From: Oceanobacillus jeddahensis
Lineage (GTDB): Bacteria > Bacillota > Bacilli > Bacillales > Amphibacillaceae
NCBI RefSeq assembly: GCF_000750635.1
Contig: NZ_CCDM010000001.1
Span: forward strand, 434,001-498,000
DNA length: 64,000 nt
Direction of reading: 5' to 3'
The notes beneath the pieces are model-generated. The model was not told the origin of the DNA. It was given only the letters and a program-made list of their open reading frames with translations, and searched no databases. This document shows, piece after piece, positions 54,819-63,655 of the stretch (within the stretch, counting starts at the first letter, position 1; every line of letters starts with the position of its first letter). A program made the translations under genes and the position numbers.

Positions 54819-54969
54819 GGATTTCTCTCCTTATAAATATCGTTCCATGATTATCATGTAACAAAATGAATCATAACATACTATGAATAAGAAGTAGAAA
54901 GGATATGATAAAGAAAACTTGGCATTCGTTAAGGGAGACTTAAAAGCGTATTTTGCTTTCTTAAAGTGC

Positions 54970-55000
54970 AAAAAAGCCCAGGAATAAACCTGAGCTTTTT
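54970..55000 (-). terminator. terminator of the tagatose/fructose operon
   Basis: AAAAAAGCCCAGG / CCTGAGCTTTTT stem-loop (loop AATAAA), 6 bases beyond the aldolase stop on the minus strand. Confidence 0.85.
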
Positions 55001-55005
55001 ACGCT

Positions 55006-55947
55006 TTATTCGGAAATGGATGTTGCTGTTTCTTGAACCACTTTATCTAACGCTTGAATATTTTTAACACCTTCTGTCTGTAACCATTTCACAGCAGCTT
55101 CTCGGTCCACATTTTTGAATTCGGAGGTTGCACCGCTCCAAGTTGCTCTTCCACATAGAACGCCATTAAATGTAGATGCAGCATCTTTGGCAAAACGCAA
55201 AGTTTCTTGGAATAGTTCCGGTGTAACACCAGCGCTTAAGAAGATAAACGGTAAGTTTGTTGCTTCAGCCTGTTCTTTGAACACAGCTTTTGCTTCTGCT
55301 TGACTGTAAGCTGTTTTCCCTTCCGTATAGCCTTCTACAAAGTTCATATTGACAGGAACCTCTACTTTTAGCACATCCACATTAAATCTTGGTTCACTGT
55401 ATCGTTTCATTGCTTCGATTACTTTTTTCGGTTTGATTTTGGCAAATTCTAACCCTTTTTCATTTCCGATCGAATCATCATAGGTGAGAATTTCTAAGAA
55501 CAATGGAATATCTTCTGCGACACATTCACTGCCGACGCGCTCTACAAATGCTTCTTTAACATCATTAATTTCGCTGCTCTCGTCTACGTCTACATAGATT
55601 AACAATTTGATTGCATCAGCGCCCTCTGCTTTAAGGTTTTTCACAGAGCAATTTGGAATTAAATCTGGAAAGCGACCAGGTGCTTGTTTATCATAACCAG
55701 TTTGTTCATAAGCTAATATTAATCCACAGTTGTTATCTCTATTGTTCGCTGCTGCTAATCCATATTCTGGATCAAGCAGGATAGAGGAAGCATAAGGAGT
55801 AAGCTCTTCCGATACAAGTTGTTTGAAAGAGGAGATTTGCTCGTCGGAAATATCATCCCCCATCATTCTTCTTAGTGCACCGCGCTGATCAATAGCAAGT
55901 GCAGAAATAATTCCCTGGTCATTCATTAGTTTTTGTAAATTTTTCAT
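55006..55947 (-). CDS. lacD: tagatose-1,6-bisphosphate aldolase (LacD family)
   Basis: 313-residue class I aldolase. Seen: [15 protein letters not shown] at the start, [16 protein letters not shown] and the Schiff-base lysine region [10 protein letters not shown]. It cleaves tagatose-1,6-bisphosphate to DHAP and glyceraldehyde-3-P. It overlaps the PTS gene by 4 bases and ends the operon, so the imported ketohexose is phosphorylated at C1 by the PTS, then at C6 by the kinase, then cleaved here. Confidence 0.87.
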   Translation of the reverse strand: MKNLQKLMNDQGIISALAIDQRGALRRMMGDDISDEQISSFKQLVSEELTPYASSILLDPEYGLAAANNRDNNCGLILAYEQTGYDKQAPGRFPDLIPNCSVKNLKAEGADAIKLLIYVDVDESSEINDVKEAFVERVGSECVAEDIPLFLEILTYDDSIGNEKGLEFAKIKPKKVIEAMKRYSEPRFNVDVLKVEVPVNMNFVEGYTEGKTAYSQAEAKAVFKEQAEATNLPFIFLSAGVTPELFQETLRFAKDAASTFNGVLCGRATWSGATSEFKNVDREAAVKWLQTEGVKNIQALDKVVQETATSISE

Positions 55948-57839
55948 TTTTCGACGCCTCCTAGTAATAATTCTTTTATCTCAGCTTCTGATTTAGAAGC
56001 TTTTAATTGGTCAATAAATTCTTGGTTCATCAGTTTTCTGGAAAGCGCAGATAAGATATCTAAATGCTCATTGCTGCTGCCATCTGGAACTAGAATACTG
56101 ATCACAAAGTCCGTTGGTTTTCCGTCCATTGCAGGCCAATCAATGCCTTCTGCTAATTGAACAACCATTAATTTTGCTTGTTGAATGGCCTCACTCTTCA
56201 CATGAGGGATAGCAATGCCATTTTCCATACCTGTTGAGCCTTCTGACTCTCTTTTTTGCAATCCATTAACTACTTTATCAGCATCTGTAGCAATATTTAA
56301 TGCTGCAGCTTTTTCTGCAATAAACGCTAGAACGTCTTCTTTTGAGTGAAGTTTTTCTTGTAAATAAATTTGGTTTGTTTCTAAAATATTACCTTGTTCT
56401 TTTGGAGCAGCCTGTTCTTCTTGTACAGGTGCAGATGCTGTTTCAGCATTATTTTTCCGTTGATGTCTTTTTTGTTCTAATGCCATTAAGAATCCAGAAA
56501 TAACAGCACCGATTACAATTGCCAGTACCCATAAGAATGCATGTGTGACAACAGGCAGGACGATAAATCCTCCGTGCGGCGCTGGTACTTCTACTTTAAA
56601 CGTATACGTCAGCATGGCAGCGATAGAAGAACCCACCATGATAATCGGGATAATGGTAAAAGGCCGTTTTGCTGCAAAAGGAATGGCACCTTCTGTAATG
56701 TGTGTAGAACCTAATAGGAAGTTAACATAGCCGGCACTTGCTTCTGCCTGATTATAGCTGCGTCTCGCAAATAATACAGAGAACCCAGTTGCAAGTGGCG
56801 GGACGATACACGCAGCAGAAACACCTGCCATAAATAAGAAATTACCTTGTGCCAAGAGTGCTGTACCAGTTACATAAGCTGCTTTGTTGACAGGGCCGCC
56901 CATATCAAAAGCACTCATAATACCTACAATCAATCCTAATAGAAGCGGGTTAGAATCTTGGAAACTGCTTAGGAAGTTCATCATTCCTTGGTTAATTGCT
57001 TCCATTGGAACGGATAGATACCACATGGCAAATCCACCGATAAAGATACCGAGAACGGGAATTAAAAATATCGCTTTTAAACCATCAAGTGATTTTGGCA
57101 GGTTCTTTAATGCTTTCATGAGGAGTAAAACAAGACCTCCAGCTAAGAAACCACCAACAATTCCGCCTAAAAATCCTGTGCCGTTCGTATCGGCGATCAT
57201 ACCGACTATAAAACCAATGATAAGACCAGGTCGATTACCAATGGATTGTGCAATATAAGCACTTAATACTGGAACCATTAATCCCATAGCTAATCCACCG
57301 ATCGTATTCATTTGTTCGGCAATGACATTATATTGGGATGAGTCAGGATCGGCTGAATAAATACCGAACATAAAGGAAACAGCAGTCATCACCCCGCCGG
57401 CAACAATTAAAGGAAGCATATGACTGACACCATTCATCAAATGTACATAAAGCTTATGCCAAATACTTGCAGATTCTTGTTGGCTATCATCATTTGACGG
57501 TGTTGCTTCTCCGGATCCTTTATAGACAGCAACATCTCCAGATATTGCTCTATCTATCAATTCATCAGGGTTTTTAATTCCCTTTGAAACGGAAACGTTA
57601 ATTACTTTTTTACCATGAAATCGGTCAATGTCTACGTTTTTATCAGCAGCAATAATAATGACTTCTGCATCTTTAATTTCTTGATCTGTAAACTGGTTTT
57701 CTGTGCCTCTTTGTCCATGTGTTTCAACTTTTATGGAAACACCTTTTTCTTCGGCTGATTTCTCAAGTGCTTCTGCGGCCATAAATGTATGTGCAATACC
57801 TGTAGGACAGCCAGTAACGCCTAAAAAACGGTATTTCAT
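55944..57839 (-). CDS. PTS fructose-family EIIBCA
   Basis: About 631 residues in the order EIIB (C11 in [11 protein letters not shown]), EIIC (about 125-465, with eight or more helices), EIIA at the C-terminus (His in [10 protein letters not shown]). This order differs from FruA proteins that begin with EIIA. Fructose-family EIIs import fructose or tagatose as the 1-phosphate. A GTG at 57848 is in frame, but ATG 57839 is well spaced from AAAGGGTG. Confidence 0.87.
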   Translation of the reverse strand: MKYRFLGVTGCPTGIAHTFMAAEALEKSAEEKGVSIKVETHGQRGTENQFTDQEIKDAEVIIIAADKNVDIDRFHGKKVINVSVSKGIKNPDELIDRAISGDVAVYKGSGEATPSNDDSQQESASIWHKLYVHLMNGVSHMLPLIVAGGVMTAVSFMFGIYSADPDSSQYNVIAEQMNTIGGLAMGLMVPVLSAYIAQSIGNRPGLIIGFIVGMIADTNGTGFLGGIVGGFLAGGLVLLLMKALKNLPKSLDGLKAIFLIPVLGIFIGGFAMWYLSVPMEAINQGMMNFLSSFQDSNPLLLGLIVGIMSAFDMGGPVNKAAYVTGTALLAQGNFLFMAGVSAACIVPPLATGFSVLFARRSYNQAEASAGYVNFLLGSTHITEGAIPFAAKRPFTIIPIIMVGSSIAAMLTYTFKVEVPAPHGGFIVLPVVTHAFLWVLAIVIGAVISGFLMALEQKRHQRKNNAETASAPVQEEQAAPKEQGNILETNQIYLQEKLHSKEDVLAFIAEKAAALNIATDADKVVNGLQKRESEGSTGMENGIAIPHVKSEAIQQAKLMVVQLAEGIDWPAMDGKPTDFVISILVPDGSSNEHLDILSALSRKLMNQEFIDQLKASKSEAEIKELLLGGVEK

Positions 57840-57856
57840 GATCTTCACCCTTTCAA

Positions 57857-58777
57857 TTATATGGTTAATGTTTGTACTTCTAAGTTTTTCATTAATTGAT
57901 CAACATCTTCAAAATCCGTTAACCCAGAACGGAAAGCAGTGGAAGAGCCGGAAGCAACAGCTTTCTTTAGTGCCTCTTCAGGCGTATGAGTCTGTAAAGT
58001 ACTGTAAAAAGTAGCTAATGTTGTATCCCCAGCACAAGCTGTATTCACTACTTCCCCTTTTGGTGCCGGGCAGTAGAATGCTGTTTCCTTATTGACAAGG
58101 TAAGCACCTTGACCTCCCATAGAGACTAAAATATGTTGACAACCTTTATCTATTAATTTATTGGCTGCATGAATAATTGCCTTTTCTGAGTCTAGGTTGT
58201 CCCCTGGGAATAAGTTTTGGAGTTCTTCTTCATTCGGCTTGATTAAATAAGGTTGATAGTGAACTAATTCACTTAAAATTGGATGACTGATATCTAAAAT
58301 TAATCGAAACCCAATATCAGAAGCTTGCTTTGCGATAGAAACCAGAATCGATGGATCTACACCCTTTGGCAAGCTACCTGATACAAATAAAACATCATTT
58401 TTTGTAAAGCCAGCAATTTTATTTAATAATTCATCTATTTTTATATCTGTTATTTCCGGACCACTATTGACGATTTTGTACTCACCCTGATTTGATTTTA
58501 CAAATGCATTAATTCTTGTAACACCATCTACTTCAGTGAAATCCGTTTCGATCCCCATTTGTTTTAGTTCATCCTGAATATAGTGCCCACTGAATCCGGC
58601 TATATAACCTAGAGCTGTCGAAGGGGTCCCAAGCTTATTTAAAATAATGGATATATTAACTCCTTTGCCATTCGGCTGGAATTCATCATATATGCTTCGG
58701 TTCACCTTATCCGGAAGAAAATCATCCATTTCGATGAACATATCAATTGCGGTATTTAACGTGCAGGTATAAATCAT
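57857..58777 (-). CDS. PfkB kinase: tagatose-1-phosphate or fructose-1-phosphate kinase
   Basis: About 306 residues of the 1-phosphofructokinase/tagatose-6-P kinase group: MIYTCTLNTAIDMF, NGKGVNISIIL, SGSLPKGV and the catalytic NTACAGDTTLATF, where Cys replaces the usual first Gly of GAGD. With the LacD-type aldolase in the same operon, a tagatose-1-P kinase is favoured over fructose-1-P kinase. The first ATG (58786) abuts AAAGG; ATG 58777 is better spaced. Confidence 0.8.
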   Translation of the reverse strand: MIYTCTLNTAIDMFIEMDDFLPDKVNRSIYDEFQPNGKGVNISIILNKLGTPSTALGYIAGFSGHYIQDELKQMGIETDFTEVDGVTRINAFVKSNQGEYKIVNSGPEITDIKIDELLNKIAGFTKNDVLFVSGSLPKGVDPSILVSIAKQASDIGFRLILDISHPILSELVHYQPYLIKPNEEELQNLFPGDNLDSEKAIIHAANKLIDKGCQHILVSMGGQGAYLVNKETAFYCPAPKGEVVNTACAGDTTLATFYSTLQTHTPEEALKKAVASGSSTAFRSGLTDFEDVDQLMKNLEVQTLTI

Positions 58778-58819
58778 GGCATTCATCCTTTCTTACTTAA
58801 ATTATGGCACAGTGCGGGA

Positions 58820-58833
58820 TGAAAATGTTTGCA
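58820..58833. promoter_or_regulatory. cre-like site between tagatose operon and RpiR gene
   Basis: TGAAAATGTTTGCA differs from a cre consensus site only by T for C in the central CG. It lies in the shared divergent control region. Confidence 0.45.
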
Positions 58834-58905
58834 TTATATGTGGTATAGTTAGAAAATAGATGAAAAAGATTTCACAAGGACGTTTAGAATGGGCGGGTGT
58901 TTAGC

Positions 58906-59682
58906 ATGAATTTCCAACAGCGAATTCAACATTACTATAATGAATTAAGCAGTAGTGACAAGCATTTATTGAATTATATTGAATCACATGATGCGGCAAT
59001 CGGGGATATTTCGATCACGCAGCTTAGCGAGGAAGCAAATGTTTCCACATCCACGATTGTCCGATGCATGAAAAAACTTCATTATCGTGGATTTACAGAT
59101 TTTAAATTTCAATTTGTCTCTGAAAAGTCACAGCAATTTCCCGAAGCATTGGAGAAAATAAAAAATATTGATTCCAAAATTCAATCTGCTATTTTCAAGA
59201 ATCAGGAAGAAGTGATAAATACATTGAATTATCTCGATTCCTCGCTGATTGAAGATGCTTTAGTCGGCGTAAAATATAGTAAAAAAATTACGATATTCGC
59301 CAGAGGTTTTTCGGAGCATATTTCCAATGAAATGGCAGTGAAGCTACAGCTGCTTGATAAGCATTGTGAAGAACATACAGATCCAAATATTATCCGGATC
59401 AAAGCGAAAAAATTTACAAGGGATGATTTAGTCATCTTTGTATCGTTAAACGGGGAAACGGAAGAATTGGTGGAAGCAGCACAATTTTGCAAGCAGAATA
59501 ATGTAAAAACGATTCTGTTGACGACGAATAAGGAGAGCAGGCTGTTTCAGCTTTGTGATATTAATCTGTTGGGATATAAGTCGAAGCAGAGCTTTTTCCC
59601 GGATTATGAGGTGCGCTCCCGTCTGCCGCTGCAGGTGCTAGCCCGGATATTTCTGGATGCTTATGTGATTCGGTTTAAGTAG
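58906..59682 (+). CDS. RpiR family regulator of the tagatose/fructose operon
   Basis: About 258 residues: N-terminal HTH (DISITQLSEEANVSTSTIVR) and a SIS domain (about 105-235, with IFARGFSEHISNEMAVKLQ and FVSLNGETEELVEAA) that senses a sugar phosphate. It is divergent from the operon, the usual layout for its regulator. A GTG 9 bases upstream of ATG 58906 is less well placed relative to GGGCGGG. Confidence 0.82.
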   Translation: MNFQQRIQHYYNELSSSDKHLLNYIESHDAAIGDISITQLSEEANVSTSTIVRCMKKLHYRGFTDFKFQFVSEKSQQFPEALEKIKNIDSKIQSAIFKNQEEVINTLNYLDSSLIEDALVGVKYSKKITIFARGFSEHISNEMAVKLQLLDKHCEEHTDPNIIRIKAKKFTRDDLVIFVSLNGETEELVEAAQFCKQNNVKTILLTTNKESRLFQLCDINLLGYKSKQSFFPDYEVRSRLPLQVLARIFLDAYVIRFK

Positions 59683-59860
59683 TTTTGGGTAGAGGCTGAT
59701 GTTCAGTTGTAATAGTAATAATCCAGTATAAGTTGGATATTTTTAAACACTCGTGAATCAGATTAGTTGATGCTTTATATAAATAAAAATCGTGGGGGCA
59801 GATAAGAAATTTCTGCATGTTAATGATTAGAATCGGAATATATGACATAACACCTTCATA

Positions 59861-59905
59861 AAAATGTAGAAACACTCGTCATCTAGAGTGGGGCTACATT
59901 TTTTT
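59861..59905 (+). terminator. terminator after RpiR gene
   Basis: Nested stem AAATGTAG...CACTC / GAGTG...CTACATTT followed by a T-run. The 59683-59860 stretch shows no gene. Confidence 0.85.
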
Positions 59906-59934
59906 GTTAAATGGAAACAAGTTTTGATATTTTA

Positions 59935-60632
59935 TGTAGTATTTATTTGAATTTAGCGGCGGCCGCTTCAGGTGATAAGCTTTAAACGGATTTCTTTGGC
60001 TTATTTAAATGAAAAGACAAAAGGTATTTTTAACTTATTTGAACAAGCAAACGATATATTAGGCTGGCTTGTTATGTTAGTTATGCGATTTGCTCCATAT
60101 GGTGCTTTTTGCGCTCATTGCATCGGCAATCGGTGGTGGACTGGATGCGGTTGGTTCCATGTTAAGTTATATGTTAACAGTTATTGCAGGGCTGCTTCTG
60201 CATGCGTTGCTTATTTACTCTCTGACTATCTGGTTCTTGGGACGCAGGAACCCAATTACATTTTATAAAGGTTTCTTCCCTGCGATGACAGTAGCATTTA
60301 GTACAGCCAGTTCCAATGCAACGCTACCTGTATCGATGAAAGCTGCACAAGAAAGCCTTGGTGTAAGGAAAGAGATCAACAGCTTCGTCCAGCCGCTGGG
60401 AGCAACGATTAATATGGATGGTACAGCTGGTGTGCCAAGAGTTGGATTGATTATGCTGGCTATGGTGCTGAACCAGGTTGATCTTCCTGTTGAGGGTATC
60501 GCATTAATTATCGGTATCGACCGAATTCTTGATATGCTGAGAACATCTCTTAATATTTCTGGTGATGCAGCATGTGCTTATATTTTATCTGAGCGGGAGA
60601 AGTGGATAGAGAACAAGCAAGTGAAGGGCTAG
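59935..60632 (+). pseudogene. decayed dicarboxylate/amino acid:cation symporter (DAACS)
   Basis: Remnant of a GltP/DctA-type carrier. The 5' part appears as LNLAAAASGDK then a stop; a second frame from 59972 continues YLNEKTKGIFNLFEQ to MRFAPYGAF. A T5 run at 60106-60110 then shifts the frame to ALIASAIGGGLDAVG, which runs to the end (ILSEREKWIENK). At NMDGTAGVPRVG the protein jumps from the TM7 motif NMDGTA directly to GVPGAG-type sequence, so the conserved stretch between the two GTA motifs is missing. The N-terminal half is absent. It cannot make a working transporter. Confidence 0.85.
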
Positions 60633-60696
60633 GGATATAGAATAAAACTTTCCCCATTAACTGTATCTTCTCAGGAGTTGTTTTAAGGAGAAATAT

Positions 60697-60745
60697 AAAG
60701 GAAAAGCAGCGTACTCCCAGTAGAGAGTATGCTGCTTTTCCTTTA
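60697..60745. terminator. bidirectional terminator
   Basis: AAAGGAAAAGCAGC / GCTGCTTTTCCTTT stem (with TACTC/GAGTA extension) between the symporter remnant and the minus-strand gene. Confidence 0.8.
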
Positions 60746-60763
60746 TAAAATCGATGGCTTATT

Positions 60764-61054
60764 TTACATGAAAAAAGATAGTATAAACCTGCATATATAA
60801 AAAACAATGGGAAGGATCGCAATAAGGACGCCAACTCTCTTTATTTTAAATAAATAGTATAAAATTGCTCCCAAACCCCATACAGCAATGAGTAAAAAGA
60901 AATTCAGGCCAAAATAATCATTATCGCCCTCAGCAATGGCTCTTCCCATGAAAAAGAAAGATAAAATGGTGGTGATAAATCCTGTTATGATGAAATAAAT
61001 CACAGACGATCGAGTATTATTTTCTCTAAATTTATTTTCAGAAGTAGACTTCAC
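60764..61054 (-). CDS. small membrane protein
   Basis: 96 residues with three hydrophobic helices (about 17-37, 48-68 and 74-94) after a polar N-terminus. GTG start with AGGAGAGG upstream. No family recognised. The 61055-61372 gap holds its promoter region and the repeat at 61223, but no gene. Confidence 0.6.
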   Translation of the reverse strand: MKSTSENKFRENNTRSSVIYFIITGFITTILSFFFMGRAIAEGDNDYFGLNFFLLIAVWGLGAILYYLFKIKRVGVLIAILPIVFYICRFILSFFM

Positions 61055-61222
61055 GAGAAATCCTCTCCTATCTAAGTAATTAATTAAAACTTTGTGCAGG
61101 AAGTTAAATGTTTCCCTATATTCATTGTATACCTTATAAATATGTTTTGTAAATTTATCACATTATAATTGGTTGGGACTGGGACTGCGGTTACTCGCCC
61201 AATCGTAAAGAGTTGTGCGTCG

Positions 61223-61253
61223 AAAACTCCCACTGAATGAAGTTTCGTTTTAT
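61223..61253 (+). repeat. 31-bp intergenic repeat, copy 2
   Basis: Same as 2873-2903 except A for G at the fourteenth base. Confidence 0.7.
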
Positions 61254-61372
61254 GGATAGGTGCCGGGATTCAACGGCTTTTTTGTTTGATAATAGTGTAT
61301 CAAGAGAATTGATTTCTAAACATTTTAAACAAAGATTTCTACAAAGAAGGTTTTGACAATCCGAGGTGACCT

Positions 61373-61678
61373 ATGAAAAAGAAAACTCCTTTAATCGGTT
61401 ATACTCTCATCTTTCTCGGGACAGCTTTTCTTGTAGCTGATGCAGATGCTCTATTTAATATGTATTACCTTCATTATGCCTCCATCATTGTTGGTATAGT
61501 CATTCTTTTGATTTATTATTTAACAACTAGAAGTGAAAAGAATTTACTTTGCAGAATCGGATTCCATAAATTTGAACATGTCGGCTGGGATGATGAGGTT
61601 ACATTTCGTCTCATTTATCGTTGTCAACGATGCGGGTACGAGAAAAAAGTAATAAGAAGTTCTGGCGGAGGAGTGTAG
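61373..61678 (+). CDS. membrane protein with zinc-ribbon-like tail
   Basis: 101 residues: two helices (about 7-25 and 33-48), then a cytoplasmic tail with LLCRIGFHKFEHV and RCQRCGYEKKVI. The C-x3-GFH and C-x2-C pairs look like a zinc ribbon of the DUF1660 type. ATG start with a moderate CGAGGTGA site. Function unknown. Confidence 0.6.
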   Translation: MKKKTPLIGYTLIFLGTAFLVADADALFNMYYLHYASIIVGIVILLIYYLTTRSEKNLLCRIGFHKFEHVGWDDEVTFRLIYRCQRCGYEKKVIRSSGGGV

Positions 61679-61720
61679 TGTGTGAAAAGTAAATTACACT
61701 TTCAATCATATAATTGGAGT

Positions 61721-61900
61721 GTGATACTTATCAAAAAATATCTGTTTACATTCTCAAAATATTTGTGAGTTGCCATTCCAGGAGGGATTGTATTCTTATC
61801 CCTGATTAGATTGATTACCGGAGAATGGAAAGCAATTGCTGGTACCATTTCGATTACTTTAATCCTGATTCATCCGACGGGAATGAGTGATTGTTTTTAG
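61721..61900 (+). pseudogene. broken small membrane protein gene
   Basis: A 60-codon frame reads IKKYLFTFSKYL, a TGA stop at 61766-61768, then VAIPGGIVFLSLIRLITGEW and ends at TAG 61898. The hydrophobic pattern continues across the stop, so a nonsense mutation is likely. The ribosome binding site GGAG (61716-61719) is followed 10 bases later by ATC, where ATG would be expected. Confidence 0.45.
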
Positions 61901-61965
61901 AATAGATTCTCTTTTGTATTCGGTTTCGCATTATAAAACAAGTGGTATAAGTAAAATAAGAAAAT

Positions 61966-62286
61966 ATGGAGGGGTTCATTATCATAAAAGATAATTGGCA
62001 AGACTTTTATCAGTTGAAGCCAAGAAGTGAACGTAAATCTGTATTTAAAATTTTAGAAGCAATTGTTGGAATAGTTGCTGCATCTTTTATTATCTATACA
62101 GCAATAGTCGATAATCCACAGCCAATTGTACTTCCAATATTTCTCTTTCTTATTCCGGCTTTCTTTTTCATCTCATTTGTAGAGGCTTTAATCGATGGAA
62201 GGAAAAGAAATGCTGTGATAACAGGAATATCCGGCTTTATTACTCTAATTGGAGCCATATTTGTTGCAATAGCTCCTTTTCTATAA
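61966..62286 (+). CDS. small membrane protein
   Basis: Up to 106 residues: polar N-terminus (KDNWQDFYQLKPRSERKS) and three hydrophobic helices (about 27-46, 49-71 and 82-105). The only ATG in frame at the start (61966) overlaps the GGAGGGG site (61968-61974), so the real start may be the ATT, ATC or ATA codon at 61978-61986. No family recognised. Confidence 0.55.
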   Translation: MEGFIIIKDNWQDFYQLKPRSERKSVFKILEAIVGIVAASFIIYTAIVDNPQPIVLPIFLFLIPAFFFISFVEALIDGRKRNAVITGISGFITLIGAIFVAIAPFL

Positions 62287-62301
62287 GAGAGGGTGGTGAA
62301 A

Positions 62302-62544
62302 ATGAAATACGTTAACCTTATAAAATTTGCCGCAGTTGGAGTTGCTTTGTTGATTATTGGCTTTTTTGTTTTAGATTATTTCATGGAAGGAACGATAACG
62401 TATAGGCCCATTGCTTTATCGATAACTGGTATGTTTATGGTGAGAATATTTGTCTGGCTGGAAAATCGGAAAATGACATATGACTGGTTAGAAGAGCAAA
62501 AGATGACGCAAAATCGGATATTGGAGAAGGGAGGGCGTGTATGA
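62302..62544 (+). CDS. small membrane protein
   Basis: About 80 residues with two helices (about 7-27 and 36-53) and a polar tail rich in Glu, Lys and Arg (NRKMTYDWLEEQKM). ATG 62302 is well spaced from GAGAGGGTGG; GTG 62293 is in frame but inside that site. It begins 16 bases after the previous gene and overlaps the next small frame by ATGA. Confidence 0.55.
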   Translation: MKYVNLIKFAAVGVALLIIGFFVLDYFMEGTITYRPIALSITGMFMVRIFVWLENRKMTYDWLEEQKMTQNRILEKGGRV

Positions 62545-62663
62545 TGCCTTATTTTTTCGTTTTCCAAAATACTCTTTGTGTATGCCCTGCCTTTTATTCT
62601 CCTTTTTATGCTAATCAAGGGATGCATTTTGTAGATTGGAACGGATGGATGAGAAGAGTTTGA
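62541..62663 (+). pseudogene. very small ORF, possibly frameshifted
   Basis: ATG 62541 overlaps the previous stop (ATGA) and has GGAGGG just upstream. The frame gives 40 residues (MMPYFFVFQNTLCV...). A neighbouring frame after the T6 run near 62551 encodes SFSKILFVYALPFILLFMLIKGCIL, a far more protein-like membrane helix ending at TAG 62632. A one- or two-base slip in the T-run is suspected. Confidence 0.3.
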
Positions 62664-62835
62664 TTATAGGAATAAGTGTAACTCTGCTGATGACTTTAGA
62701 AAACGAATGAAGAAAAAAGGATATTACCAACAATGATTTGCTTTGCAGAATCAGCCTTTGAAAATTTGCTGTTTTCAAAGGCGCAGTTATAAGAAAGAAA
62801 CAGCCAGCTTACCAGGTGGGAGGCGGAACAAAGAG

Positions 62836-63012
62836 ATGAAGTATATAAAAGTCATACTTGGAGGTATTATTGGAACGGTTATTGGGATAATCTATCAACA
62901 TCTTCGGTTTGGAGTAAATTGGGAACTTATCTCTATTATATGGATAATTGGTTTGATACTGATGTTGGCACACTATCTTTTTATTGAAAGAAAAAAGAAT
63001 GAAAGGAGTTAA
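62836..63012 (+). CDS. small two-helix membrane protein
   Basis: About 58 residues from ATG 62836: helices at about 5-20 and 30-49, ending in a basic tail (IERKKNERS). A longer in-frame start at 62743 gives a Cys/Arg-rich extension that does not look natural. No family recognised. The 63013-63175 stretch shows nothing else. Confidence 0.45.
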   Translation: MKYIKVILGGIIGTVIGIIYQHLRFGVNWELISIIWIIGLILMLAHYLFIERKKNERS

Positions 63013-63175
63013 CGGATTTTGATTACTGCCTATCGTTACTCTTTTTACCTGTCGTTTATCTTCATATGGTGCGATAGCTGTCCCTTTTCACAAAAAAAAC
63101 GATTCTCATCACCTTTATAAAAAGTGTAAGATTCTATCTTTATTTTAGTAGCGTGTTATGTTGTTTTGTAATCAA

Positions 63176-63493
63176 TCATAGTCCACTGTTATTAAACTGA
63201 AAATCTGCTCCTGGTTCCCATTCCACATCCAGGTTATTTATATATTCTCTTAGCCCGTCTAAAGAACCGTCTGTGACACCATAAACTTCATTATGCCAGA
63301 CGATAAACTCATCTAAATCCTCGTTAAATGCCAGTTGAAAACCGCTTAATTCTCCATCAATTTGCGGCCCGTAGATAGTGATATTGTAATTTGTATCGCC
63401 ATCTATAATTTCCCAGTCTCCGCTGACTCTGTCATTTGTGTTTCCTAAATACTCTACTTCCAGATTTTTAATTTCATCATAGATATCCGTCAT
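63176..63493 (-). CDS. small acidic hypothetical protein
   Basis: 105 soluble, strongly acidic residues with no membrane helix. Segments WEIIDGDTNYNITIYG and FIVWHNEVYGVTDG suggest a small beta-rich domain. The upstream ribosome binding site is weak. I do not recognise the family. Confidence 0.5.
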   Translation of the reverse strand: MTDIYDEIKNLEVEYLGNTNDRVSGDWEIIDGDTNYNITIYGPQIDGELSGFQLAFNEDLDEFIVWHNEVYGVTDGSLDGLREYINNLDVEWEPGADFQFNNSGL

Positions 63494-63595
63494 GATTTCT
63501 GCGTCATCTGGCGGATATAGTTATCTTTATACCTTTTCCCACTATATACCTCCTTTTATATAAAAGTACCCTGCACCTTTCCTTTTTCAAACATG

Positions 63596-63623
63596 AAAAA
63601 AGACTGAGGAATCCCCCCAGTCA
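63596..63623 (-). terminator. terminator of the partial gene at the right edge
   Basis: On the minus strand GACTGGGGGGATTCCTCAGTC is followed by TTTTTT, 33 bases beyond the stop of the gene at 63656. Confidence 0.65.
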
Positions 63624-63655
63624 AAAAGAAAAAATAGTTCCCTTTTCCATAAAAC

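Noticed and set aside
56884..57258. 124-codon plus-strand frame inside the PTS gene
   Set aside because: Antisense to EIIC helices; no ribosome binding site and no protein features.
59955..59962. GCGGCCGC (NotI-like) as a cloning scar or foreign junction
   Set aside because: It encodes Ala-Ala-Ala of the AAAASGD stretch expected in the DAACS remnant, so it is explained by the decayed gene.
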